From Formicarius rufipectus (taxonomy: Eukaryota; Chordata; Aves; Passeriformes; Formicariidae): a stretch of 64,000 nt of DNA. Position 1 is the first letter of the stretch; every line of letters starts with the position of its first letter. A program made the position numbers and the translations under genes. Below the pieces are notes generated by a model. The model ran no database searches and was not told where the DNA came from. It saw nothing but the letters and a program-made list of their open reading frames with translations. The stretch spans positions 772,703 to 836,702 of the forward strand of contig VXAU01002306.1 of the NCBI GenBank assembly GCA_013399695.1, in the 5' to 3' direction. Shown here in pieces: positions 52,145 to 64,000 of the stretch.

Positions 52145-55100
52145 TCACACGTCTACAACCATCTTTTTGTGGATATCTAGGCCTCCTACAACCTGGGAAC
52201 AAAATTTCAGAAAGATGAGAATTGAAAGTTAGCACAGGGTAAAAGGAACACAGCAGATGCATTCAGGTCAATCATAATGACAGTACTTTCCCAGCCTCTC
52301 CACACTGATTTACATTTCACAAGTACAGTGAGGGACAGAAAGGAATTATGTATGAACCAAGGTAGTTCAATGTTAGTACAATTTACGCAGTCCAGGGCTT
52401 GAAAAACCTGTGTAAATTACACCATTCTGCCATTCCTCGCCTCCTCATATTGTGACATTGCACTGTTCTGCACGTTAAATAAAATGCTCAATTGACTTCT
52501 AAACACCCTGTAAAACTGAGCACACCTTTCTATGAGAAGCCAAGGGCCTTAGGAACAGCAGGATTTCTGACAGAACTGGACACACCCAGAAGAGAACTAC
52601 CAGTGTTCAAAGGTGTGAGATTAATCATACAGAAGAAAGGTGCCGTGTCAGAGAAACTTCCTATAAATGCATGAGCAAAATGCAAAAGCCAAATGGTATT
52701 CACCAAATGCAAAAAAATAAAAAATATTTTTGCAGACAGCACAAGATTCAGAGAAGGTAAAACACAAGAGCAAGAGAATAAGAGGTTGTAGAAGTGAGAA
52801 GTGATTTGTCAGAAGGTCAACAAAACCTGACAGAATTATAAGAAAGGAAGAGGAAAATCCAACATAGCACAACTGGGCAGAAGCCCAAGGACAAAAGAAA
52901 GGCCAACACCACTTGGTGGGTGGCTGGAAGACAAGAACCCAGTGCAAGAAATGAGCAGGTAATGCAGGTGTTTGTGGGCTGTGACTCAGTCTTTGCAGAT
53001 GATCACGTGCTTTACATGATGTCACAAACTTAACTGAACTTAAAAAACCCTTAAACGTGCAAACAATAGAACCCTTTTGCTTTAATAGTTGGGGAGTGGC
53101 AGATTTCCCCATCATTTTTTTAGAGCTCCCACTGAGTATGAACAAGTTGTGTTTGGACTGAAGTTCTAAATTCAAAGAACAGGAAAAAAGCTATTCCCAG
53201 ACTGTGTTACCAGGTGTATGCTCAGTAATACATCTTTAAAAATTAACGTGTAAACACTTATTATTGCCATTTTCAAGTGTTCCAAGTTTCAATGTGTCAT
53301 TTATTTTTCTAAAAATATATTTTTAAACTTGCTGTCAACTAATTCAATAAATATACCATAGGGGTGAAAACCAACCATTTCAAGTCTCAAGTGCTATATT
53401 CAGGGATTCTGCTCAAGTAAACCCCAAAGTTCTTAAAATATACCCTTCAACTGTTTGCCCTTTTCCCAGAGCAGCACTTGAGGGGTTTTCTTTAGAAGTT
53501 ACTTACAGCACAGAATTCTTCAAAGGATATTCTTCCATCACCATCCTTATCTGCATTAATTATGGTTTTATCTACAATTTGCTGTAACTGAGTGTCTTTG
53601 AGATTGTTCCCAACCATCATCTTCAGCACCTGGAAGAGCTCTCCGTTTGAGATATAGCCATCTTTGTCCATATCATAAATGCGAAAAGCAACTGCAAGAA
53701 TCAAAAAAAAAAAAAGCAAACATAAAACATTCAGTGACAAATGTGTTCAGAAAATAAAAATATACTCACTCACTTTAGAAATATCAACTGAAATTATTTC
53801 AAGCACCAGCAGTAAAAGAATTCTACAAACACCAAACAGGAAAATCTCTACCACCATAAGTAAAGCACCCAAGCAGCAGCTCCCTTGCAAGCAGAAAAAC
53901 TACAACCTTCTAGGACACAGATGAATCAAAATCCCACCCGGCTACTTTGCTGAAAACAACTTGGCATCAAGATAATTTATTTTTAAATATTTTTGTCTTA
54001 AGTCATTGGAAGCTACATCTATAACTGAACCTAGCCCTTTTCCACTCCAGAAGTTTGGATCCTGAGATGCAGTTTTGAAACTTCAATTTGATTCTTCTCT
54101 ACTGCAGTAACAACAAATGGAATATTATTCTTGGGTCCCATAAAGCAAAACATGTGGTTCATAGAACTGTGGAGCAAGCTGTTCTTTAAAAAGTTTATTT
54201 TTTTAAAAACAGGGAGCAACTGAAGTTCTTCAGAAGGCAATCTCCTCCAACCTTCCCAGCAGAAAAGAGTGCTGGCAGATGTTCACACAAATAAATGACA
54301 AAGTGTGCCAAAAGCTTACAATCTACCTTCATGATTTCCCATTCTTTATAAGAATCTGGATTTGCTGATTTCTCAGTCTTAGCTAACAAAAGGGTATTTT
54401 TTGAGGATCAAAAATTTTTAAGGAAAAGTAAAAATACTTACACCTCAACTTCTGTTCTTTATCTCCCTTGACACTGAACTGGGAGACTCCTTCTATAAAT
54501 TCTGAATAATGCAAGAAAAATATGTACAAGAAAGTGTGTTATTTAATAAATCAAGGAAATAAACATTCAGAAATTTCTAGGAATTGTAAAAAGAATCTTA
54601 ATTACCATAACATCTTTAAAATATTTCCTACCTTGTGATATTTAAGTATACTTGGATATTCTTCAGTGGGAAGTACCCCAAATCCAATACTGTGCTCACT
54701 GAACAGACTTGGTCACCCCAGGATTTAAGTAATTTTGTTGTTGGACCTTCACAGAAGAACCTGACAGAAAACTCTAAGATCTCTACTAAAGCTATTCCAT
54801 CGGGAATTTCTACTTGCACAGCTCCTCTCAAGACTGGTTTCTCAACTAAAAGAATTACATTCATATTGAAAACTGCTCTAAAGAAACAGCTAAAGAAATA
54901 TTTTTCTTTAAGAAATAGGGCAAAAAGAAAATTGATTTTGACAACTTCCTGCTCCCTCCCAAGAAGAGCAGCTCTTGATTACTGCATTAATCACAGCTCA
55001 ATGTCACAGACAATAAAGCATCATCTTTCATCACTGCCTGTTTTTTCACAAGGGGATTTTGAACAGTTCCATACAACCATTAACAGCTTTTGATCAAAAC

Positions 55101-56122
55101 TCAAGATTCCAGTTACCCAGTACTTAGTTAATCCCTACAGAAATCTGAGGGGTATTATAAAGGTTAGCAGCTCTTGTATGTTAATATTTCATTTCAAATG
55201 TCAGCCTGTCACTATAAATGAGATTAAAGAACTTTCTCCACTTAAAAACTGAAGAAATTTACCTCTTCCAGTCATATGCAACAAGAGATACCAAGTATCA
55301 CTGTGAACAGAAGTTACACATATTATTATCACTTTTAAGAGTCAGAGGCTGTTTTAATGTAAACTAGTAATGAAAATTTTAACACGTTGGCCCTTTTAAT
55401 CATAAATATTTAAAATAAGTCTAAAATTTTGAGGAATGTATTAAATCAAAACTTTGGTTTTTTTTACTTCAAGTGTTTTAAGATCTACCTAAAAAGAATC
55501 CTGTAAAAGAAGTATCAGCGAGAAGTCTTGGCCCCTTTATTTTCTAAACACTCCAACTAAGGACGGATTTCATTTGGATAAGTACAACTAAAGCACAGAC
55601 ACACCACTTACACAGCTTACCCCACTTTTTTCAGTCTCTCCTCAGACAGCATCACAATTAAGAGTCTGAACTGATGCACTTTAAGAGATATTTAATGAGT
55701 AGCCCTAAATCACCACGACCCTGAGAGCTATGACTAAACAATCCGCTCTTTTAAGCATTTCACTCAGGAGTGCCCTAATGCACCAGAGAGACTCGTTTTA
55801 CTGGTATTTAGTTTCACTCGGAATTATTTGGATTAATAAGTCTTCTTCACCCCTCCTTTCTCAGCTGAAAAAAAACTTGGAATGTTCTGAAGCTCCAGGA
55901 GTTGTGCTGAAGTGCCACCATCTGTCACAGGGCACTGTGCCTTACCTTTGAAGTCCACTTCCCCATTGCCATCTGTGTCAAAAATGTCTATTACTCGCTG
56001 TACTAATGGGTTCTGTTGCAATTCGGGTAAAGACATGAACTCTTCCACGCTCAGAGAACCAGAGTTGTCCAAATCAAGCTTCTTAAATCTCTTTCCTAGT
56101 CGTTTTATCTCATCAGCATCGA
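52145..56122 (-). CDS. PPP3R1: PPP3R1, calcineurin regulatory subunit B (5' part outside window)
   Basis: Four minus-strand coding exons in transcript order: 56122-55946, 54501-54442, 53691-53507 and 52192-52145 (TGA). They encode 155 residues, corresponding to position 16 to the end of the 170-residue protein. Known role: the Ca2+-binding subunit of the phosphatase calcineurin, partner of the PPP3CA/CB/CC catalytic chains, acting in NFAT signalling. All four EF-hand loops are intact: DLDNSGSLSVEE, DTDGNGEVDFKE, DMDKDGYISNGE and DKDGDGRISFEE. The C-terminus reads GGLDIHKKMVVDV. I see no difference from the mammalian protein as I recall it. The first visible exon begins in phase 1, so the normal N-terminal exons (myristoylated start) are needed upstream. 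I could not find them before 64000, and they probably lie beyond the window. The last exon has a second AG 7 bp inside its acceptor. Confidence 0.97.
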
Positions 56123-56318
56123 CTGAAATGAAAAACAACCCCACACTTAATCTCTGAAAGGCTTCAGTAAACCCTCTGCAGTTAAACACAATCCACATTC
56201 CTTCCTGCAAGATTGTCTCCTACTTTATTACAACCATTAAACACTTCCATGGAAAGGTGTAAAGATAACATGAAATTCTGAATATAAACACAAGTCTTTT
56301 ATTTTGAATAAGCCTTAC

Positions 56319-56343
56319 CTTTTTTACTCCCTGCACCAGCCAT
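56319..56343 (-). CDS. Candidate alternative first coding exon of PPP3R1
   Basis: On the minus strand an ATG at 56343 with A at -3 and G at +4 opens eight codons (MAGAGSKK) plus one base. It ends at a consensus donor GTAAGG. The phase fits the next PPP3R1 exon (acceptor at 56123), producing MAGAGSKKVDADEIKR. The resulting 196-bp intron is short. The alternative protein would lack Gly2 and so the myristoylation signal of the standard start. There is no CpG island or TATA box here, so transcription is unproven; this is inferred from splice logic only. Confidence 0.4.
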
Positions 56344-59300
56344 AATACAGTTAGCCCTGTGACTCACTGAACACCACATGCTGACACAACATTTTGAAGG
56401 ATTGAGGATGCTTAGCAAGTTCTTAGTCAGACAGCTCTTAAAAATACCAGGTATGAAGAAATTGGAGAAGAGAACGAGTGTTCCTTGAAAGAGATAGCAT
56501 TACCTTTACACTAGACTAACGTAAGATGTTAGAAAGACAATTATATTCAACTTATTAGTAAAATTAGTGCTTCTTCAGCACAGCAAATGTGAGATCTTCT
56601 GGGATATGTGCAGGGTTGAGCAAGTTAACACAGTCCCACTGTTGACCCGTTGTCTCATCTACTCAAATCATCCCTCTGACAGACCTAAGTTCATTTTTTC
56701 CTCACCATCTCAAACAGGAAAGAGTTCACACCTGTAGCCATGACCTGCATACAGCTATTTTTTTTGTCCCAGAAATTAGATTGAGATTCTGCAGCAATAC
56801 ATCTTCATCTATTCTTCAAATTTACAGAGAATCTCAATTTAAGCATATACCCAAGTACCCTACTTTACATGCCTGATTTTGCCATTTATGAATCCATTAA
56901 AAAAAAAAAAAAANACCACCACCACCTAAAAGCAATCTTGCACTTTGCTATTGGTGAAAAGCTTGAAAAACTTCTCTGTAACAATCTAAAAATATTTTAT
57001 CAGTTGTTTGATTTACATAGGCTCAAGTTAGCTCACAGGTTGCTCACCACATCTGGCTATGAAGGAGGAACTGAGGTTCTTAGGAAGCCCCAGGAAGAGA
57101 CCAGCACACAGCAAACCACAGCAAACACACCTTACAGAACCCCTAACAATTTTCTCCTTAACATGAGCAACTTCCTCAATGTCTTATAGCTCCATTTAGT
57201 GCTTTTGCACTGACAGTAACAGAAATTGTATCATACAAGGCACATACATCACTATACATTACAACCTTCTTAGGCTTTTGCATAAAACCAAACAGCTCTG
57301 AGTCCTTCCAACACATGTGGTCAGAGAACATGCAGAGCTGGGTGTCTGGGAACTGCAACTGGTTCAAAGACCTGGTCCTCTACCAAAGCAGTACCAAACT
57401 TCATATAAACTCCCTGATATCCTTGTCTAAAAACCAACGATACACAAATCCAGGAATCCTCCCAACTGCAGTACTGCAGAATGAAAGGTAGAGAGCATGC
57501 CAAGTCCAGAAGCACAAGATGATTTTCTGTCAAGACTTACTTCCCCTGAATAGTAAATGCTGACAACTCTGCAGTCAGTCAGTCAGTCTTGGTTACTGCT
57601 TGCAACTGCAGAGGCAGAGGTCAAAAAAAGGTTGATAATCCCAGAACAATCTCCCCTTTGCTGTGCCAGCAAGTGACAGACTCCATTCTGCCTCTGAGGC
57701 TAGAAAAGTAAGACTAAACATCATCTGCCTTCCTCAACTGCCAGAATGCGGGGTGGTGTTTCAATTAATTAGCCTCTCAAGCCCAGTTTGGGACAGAAGG
57801 CATGCCCTGAGCAGCACGACACTGCAGGGGCAAGAGCACCACATGGTAACCTGCATGGAGAACACAACCAGGAGACTAACAGAAGACAGCATTAAAAGGG
57901 AATGGCAAAGCAAAGCTCCACTGGCAATTCTAGGAGTTCCAACAGCACAAAATGCTGCTTCTCACCAATACACTGAAGGTATTTGCCAACTTTTGCTTCT
58001 CTCCACAAAAACTCCTTTGTTTCCATTCTTCCTGAAACTCTTAAAACTCAGTGGAGTCAGTCTTGGCAATGGTAGGCACTATCCACCCTCACTCCCAGTC
58101 CTGCCACTGGACAGCTATTGGACCCACCTCAATTTAATGCAAAGCCAGCACCTTGTCAAGCTGTGAATGTGGGAACCATTTTTACTGCAGGTTCTACTCC
58201 AGACTTGCAACTCTCATAGGAGGAGTTGATCTCCTAAAAAAAATCCTCACAAGTATCTGAAAGAGCATAACATGAGGGGTGGCTTGTCACACTATTTATG
58301 CAAACACATTTCCCAGTGTATAATGAGTGTATGAATAAACATAAATTATACCTACATGATTTCACTTGAAAACAACTAAACAGCAAATTGAAAGTAGTCA
58401 CTATGGTGTATGTAATGCACTGTTGTTCTCCTACCTAATCTTTCGACTTCAGTCAGTGCTAAAGCCTCCTAAGAAACCCAAAATACTTCACAGTTCTTCA
58501 GTTTCACAAAGTCCCAATGGAGATAAATGACAGAAGCATTAACACAGCCATAACTCTTCCTTGCCACAAAAACTAAAGAGCTAAGGAACTAAAAAAGTTC
58601 TGAAACATTTTGGACTCACACTGAAAAAAACCCTAAGTGGCAAAAGACAGAAAAGACATTTCTACAAATCGGTGTGTAAAGCAGCAGCTGCCTGAACCAG
58701 AGTTGCAGACCAGCAGTCATCAGATAGCACCATTTTCTCACAACCCAGAAGCAAACCCTACTTCACAACTGCAGCTCCATTTCCTGGTTTGGGAGCTCAA
58801 CTCCATGCTATTTTTCCTCACTAAATACATGAGCAATGACTGAAAGTGAGACCCGTTGTTCTGCCGGTGTTCTGCTACGAAGTGGAGGTAATTACCACAG
58901 ACACAAAGTCACTCCAACACTGCTACAGTTTAAGCTGGCACACAGGACAGACAAAACCAACTCTGCCATTGCAGAGAGACACAATCTCCCACACAAGATG
59001 TGCTAAGAAAACAAACCCCAGTCAGAAGGTATTTTGTCTCGAACTAATGGATCTTTAGCAGGATCTACCAACATGAATTAAAAAGAAGAACATTTTATTG
59101 GGACATTCAGAAACTGATCCACCAGACACAATGATAATCCATGCTACTCTGGCAATCTCTGCCAACATCTGCTGGGCACAAGAACCACTCCTCGGTTAAC
59201 CAGCCTTGCATTTGCAATTAGATACTTACATTTACAAACCAGCAGTGCTTAAGAGCAGATAAAGCACCAATTTACTTTGTTGTTTTAAAGACTGTAGTCA

Positions 59301-62300
59301 AGACAGCCAAGATTATGGATGATACAGATAAGAATCTGATGAGGGGGAAGGGGAGGAGGTTGGAGAAGCACGTAAGAGTATTTCACAAGAACATTTAATG
59401 TTCTACTGAATTGACAAGGCAACAGCTGCCTAAATTAGGAAAGTCAAGAGTCCTGATACTTAGAAAATGTTAATTACTCTTTCACCACATATACACACAT
59501 CCAATTTCACAGCTCATACTAGTTCAACTGCAATACACAGGCCAGGTACAGACATTTAGCAGCAATTTCTATTAGAAATGGGATTACAAATTTCTCATTC
59601 CAAACCTTGGAACATTCAAGCAAAAGGTTTGCCTGCACTGGAGATCTGAGAGAGGGTCTGTTCTTGGGGGGTGGGGACAGGGACAGAAAACAAGTGAAGG
59701 AACAGTACTGAAAAAATTAGTATCTCTGCCAAAAGCTGACCAAATAGTAAACTCTTCCAATGTTTTGTTTCTGGCAAATGACACACCGTGGATGATAATA
59801 GTTGGAGGAGGAAAGAATGAAAAAGCAAATTACAGGAATAGGAAAATTTTCTTTAATAGTTCATGAGCATAAAAACTTCTGTTCATAATGAACATCTATG
59901 GATACACATCTGCAGATTGGTGTTTCATAACTGACCTCTTAAGAATTTCATATGAGAATTATTTTTCCTTAAATATATTGCAAACACCTCACCTACTGTT
60001 AAATCCTTTCCAAAAGCTGAATTTTAAGAACTTAAACACTTGGAAAAACTTTGTATTTCAGTAGTATCTTTGTCTTCATAAAACAGCTTAAAGAAATTAT
60101 AGAATACAAATACAAAATAAGGAATGAATGCATTATAGTACAATAAACCTTAAATTTGCATAGTTTCTGTCTAGTCTTCCTTCACTTTAGTCTTCATTTG
60201 AGCTGACTCTCTCTGCTTAGGCTGCATTTACCTAAAAACTACATAGGTTTTCTTGGGTTTATGAGTTCCTTGTTCTCCTTTGGATTTTTAAAAGGAAAAT
60301 AGCATGCATGTATGTAAAAAATCAGATTTCGGTAATATTCTCTTCATTTTCTGTCAACATTCTCTCCCAGAATGTGTATATACAACAGTCCCCAGCCATG
60401 AGGGATGTGCCTCTTTTTCCAAGGCCTCTTTTTCCTTCGTATTTACTAACACACTTGCTTAAAATTCCACATAGCTCTCACTGAAGAACAGAGCAGCAAA
60501 TTAAATTTTCAGTGTCTCAACAAAACACGACTCGCCTTCTTGTCAGAAGGCTCCTCACAGAGACCCCAGTGCCCACACAAACACCCTCAAAGCTCTACTG
60601 GAAATGCACAAGATAGTTCAGACCCAGGGAAGGTTTCTCAGCTGGAAGGACTGATGGTGGCAGTATCAGACAGAATTTCACAAGACAAGTTCAGGAGATG
60701 AGGACAGCAATGAACACACTGGGAAATCCAAGGGACTCAAAGTGCTCTGTTGGGTAAAAAGGTTGAGCAAAATCAAGAGGCTCAAGCTTTGCTTACATTG
60801 TTTGAAACAGAGTTGGCCTGGGACTCATCAGCGAGGTCTGAGCTGCCTCAAGCTCTGGCTGCAGTGTGTGATCCTCTCCCTCAGCCTTCGAGTTAGCCTT
60901 TTTTGTGCTGTGCTCACCAGCTGTCACTTGGCTCTGGGCTTCCTGGGCTCTGCCATGGCATCAGACAGTATCCCACCACTAATGTCTGAGTCCACAAACT
61001 TAACACCTGGCTGGAAATAATACCTGCTAAGTGTTTTTATTTAAAAGGCCTTGCTGGTAGCTCTGTTGAAACATCAAATTATTCATTGTTTTACACAACA
61101 CAAAATTATTTATGTTTATTTTCTAATCAATTCTGTGTTTTCTTCACTCTGTAAATTAACACCAGAGGGGAGGGGTGGAAGTTTAAATAGTTCTGGTATT
61201 TAAGAGCTATCAGTACTTTAAAAAGATGCCTCTTTCATCCAAGTATTAAAATTCTAGAGCAAACATCTGCTTTGTATCTTGAATTCATTTGCATACATCT
61301 AAAAATGTGATGAATCAGGTTAAAATGCAAGGACTCCACAGCTTCTAAGAAACTACATGCAAATGCTCTGCCTGACTCCCATTTTAGTGCAGGAGCTTTA
61401 ACCCTTAGTTGTTCACTTCCTATTATGTTGATTCACACTACTGAGCACTCCACTCCTTCCCCCATCACAACAGCAGAAGACAATCTGTTATGATATAAAA
61501 TAATTGTTTCAAATTGTTATGCACATAACTGATGCTCAGAGAAGATTCTAAGAGCCATTCAAGGAGCAACTCAAAAAGCTTCATTAAAAGCCAATTTCAG
61601 CATGCTCTATGGGTTGAAAAACGTAACCTCAGGAAAAAATTTAATTATACTTTTTTTTAGTTAACAAAGGTACATAGCTAGCTTCCTATTAATGTGAGAC
61701 TCAAAAATAAAGAATGCATTAAAAAACAAAATTGTAGAATGGTTTGGGTTGGACAGGACCTTAAAGACCCTCTAGTTCCAATCCCCCTGCTGTGGGCAGG
61801 GACACCTTCCACTAGACCAGGTTGCTCAGAACCCCCATCCAGCCCAGCCTTGAACATCTCCAGGGATGGGGCATCCATGAAAATACAGATCTCTGAAATC
61901 TGTGACATTCACTGATGCTTTAAGAGGATAATTAATTGCTTATGTAAAAAGAAGCAGGGTGCACTCATTGCTGCAGAGTACACAACACACACAAAAGCAG
62001 CTGCAAAGGGTACAGACCTTAGAAAAGATGTACAGCTCTCAGCAAAGAGGTGCTGAGCACTTCTGAAACTTTACTGTCTACCTAAATATTTAAACCTTTA
62101 AAAGGTTGGCTTTTCAGATACTTCTAAAATGCTGGCTCAAAGTTTTAACCAAACAAAAATCAGACCAGAGTGTGGTCACAGAGAGCCCAATTTCCATGTA
62201 TTTTTCAAACATGAGATCATTATAAACAAGAACATCGCTAAGGCATTAGGGAAAATATTTCTGTAAATAAAACATGTTCTGAAATTAATTTTCAATGTTT

Positions 62301-64000
62301 CCAGGTTAATTTTTCCTCAGAAGAATGGACTGCAGAGGTCTCTAAATAAAACAGACCTTCAGCAAAACTCTCACCTCTATCTACAGTCTCATCTGATTCA
62401 CGAATATAACATTTCAGAGTAGCAACCAAGTCAGCCATTTCAGTCTTGGGGCTCAGATTTCAAAAAGATGACGCCCTTGAGAACACATTCAGCCACTTGT
62501 CTTGTATATGCTTACACACAGCTGGCCTAATCCTCTTCATGACTTCAGATGTGTCAATTACAATTTCCTAAGTTAGAAAAGAGATACTAGTCTCCTTATC
62601 CTAAAAATCAAAACATGCTACAAAACCAGTGATCTTACTGAAAACACTCTACTGTAAATTCATTTTTACTTGCTAGAAGATAGTTTTCTCCACATATCCA
62701 TGATAAAATTTTCTTGTGGATATTTTGACATCATATTTTCACCATGTAAGGCAGCACTAGGCTTTCAGTAATTCCTGGGACACAGCACAGCTGAGAAACC
62801 AACCTAAACCATATTAAGGAATCCAACGACACTAATTCACCCACGGAAAAGAACCCATGTTTCACAATGAAAGGTTAAAAGGATATACTTGACTATTTAA
62901 TGGTGTGCATCCTCTGCACAGGATCCTGAATTTGCTTTATGTACCAGCCAACTTAAATACAGAATTGCTTTTATAAAATGAGATCCCAAGGCAGCACCAG
63001 GCAGAGGTTACAAACCAATGCCACCATGCAAACAGCAGAAATACATGTCTGCTGCCTCCCATGATTTAAACAATCATACTCTCAACATACACTTTAACCA
63101 CAGAATACAATGTGAAAATCCTCACTTTCTCTGCAATAAAAAGGGGCAAACAAGCTCAATAATAAACCTTTTGACTGCCAGTCAAGAAATTCAGGATGGT
63201 AGTACACTACTTAAACTCTGGAAGAGATGTGACTAGCTAAAAAAAAAGAAAAAAAGATTTCAGAAACCAGTTTGTCCCTAAAGAAACTCTGACCAATGGA
63301 GCAGTAATCTCAGATGGATATATATGACTCAGAAAAACACTGTTGAAGTCTTCATCAAATACAAAACTCCCACCACATATCCATATTTAACAAAATACAC
63401 TGAGAGCCTATCACAGTCATGCACTGCTGGGGATAAAGATGCTCAAGTGTTTACAAACTGATGACTCAAATTATAATCCAGGGGACATGTGAAGCATAGA
63501 GGAACTTGCAAATTACTAGCTAAAGCCTCATTTCTCTGAAGAAATATATTTAGAGAAAGATTTCTCCATCATTATTTATTTTATGTGATGGTTTGAGGTC
63601 AGTTATGACTAGCACTGTGAAAGCAATTTAGGAAACAGCTCCTGTTTTGAAGAATTACCCTGTTTAAAAACAAGATCCAATTCACCCAAGATGAGGAATT
63701 TTATCAAGTGGTCCAATAAGATACAGGCAAAGGTCTACACATGTTTTAGGGCTGAAGAAAATCACTCAAGGGGAAAAAGCAGCTAAGAATAGGTGCCCTT
63801 AGCACAACACGACAGGGACATTTCACAAGACAAGCCTTAGGCAAGAAATACTTTGTTCTTTTTAGAGAATAGGCTAACCCCCTGAGATGGAGCAATGAAC
63901 TTTATTCTCATATGGCCAGAAGCGAGAAACACCAAGTGGCCTCTCACCCAACTGCCAGGCTGCAGCATACACAGGGGAAAAAAAAAAAAAAAAGAAAAAA
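56344..64000 (-). other. PPP3R1 5' intron sequence (gene continues beyond window)
   Basis: About 7.7 kb with no recognised exon. A search by eye for a segment encoding the standard N-terminus (residues 1-15) on the minus strand found nothing. Open frames such as 57663-58166 (plus) match no family I know. It contains one CR1 fragment and A-runs with an N at 56914. The window ends in an A-rich run. Confidence 0.55.
61734..61880 (-). mobile_element. CR1 LINE 3' fragment in PPP3R1 intron
   Basis: The plus strand is the reverse complement of a CR1 3' end: 'gtttgggttggacaggacct', 'ccaatccccctgctgtgggc', 'agggacaccttccactagac' and 'ctccagggatggggcatcca'. It is one of the better preserved CR1 ends in the window, about 145 bp long, in the same orientation as PPP3R1. 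Confidence 0.92.

Noticed and set aside
55833..55945. Frame extension of PPP3R1 exon 3 beyond its donor
   Set aside because: It leaves the EF-hand protein right after VDFK, where a consensus GTAAGG donor exists and the next exon restores EFIEGV.
57663..58166. 167-codon plus-strand open frame in the PPP3R1 intron
   Set aside because: No recognisable domain, runs antisense to the gene, and has no sign of codon constraint visible by eye.

Overview
This is a vertebrate nuclear chromosome segment, most likely from a bird. Genes are split by GT-AG introns and most of the sequence is non-coding. At least six fragments of CR1 LINEs are present, and two of them end in or near the avian-type ATTCTATGAT 3' end. 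Introns are short and promoters are CpG-rich. CR1 also occurs in turtles and crocodilians, so 'bird' is an inference, and the species cannot be told. The sequence is a draft assembly: there are two N gaps (24575-24642 and 51463-51487) and single Ns at 24227, 38619 and 56914.

Four protein-coding genes can be rebuilt exon by exon from conserved protein sequence and splice sites. From left to right they are C1D (minus, coding exons 11156-16152, CpG-rich 5' region near 24.0-24.2 kb), WDR92/DNAAF10 (minus, 37559-43237), PNO1 (plus, 43348-48328) and PPP3R1, calcineurin B (minus, 52145-56122, 5' end beyond the window). Order and orientation match what I know of human 2p14 (C1D, WDR92, PNO1, PPP3R1). 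WDR92 and PNO1 are head to head with only 110 bp between their start codons, in a GC-rich island that must hold a shared promoter. PNO1 and PPP3R1 are tail to tail.

Layout: 1-10.9 kb holds no recognisable gene. 10.9-24.2 kb is C1D. 24.2-24.9 kb is an extreme purine-strand tract with a gap. 24.9-36.9 kb is intergenic, with CR1 copies (one keeps a decayed endonuclease reading frame) and a TAGA microsatellite. 36.9-43.2 kb is WDR92. 43.3-48.5 kb is PNO1, with a GC-rich minisatellite in intron 1. 48.5-50.0 kb is the intergenic tail-to-tail spacer. 50.0-64.0 kb is PPP3R1, with a long 3'UTR and a large 5' intron.

The genes are housekeeping. C1D (exosome cofactor) and PNO1 (pre-40S assembly) both act in rRNA processing, WDR92 acts in chaperone-assisted assembly of dynein arms, and calcineurin B is the Ca2+-sensing subunit of calcineurin. 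They are not an operon or a joint system. I found no clearly novel system. The best lead is a small candidate alternative first coding exon of PPP3R1 (56319-56343) that would give a calcineurin B without a myristoylation site.
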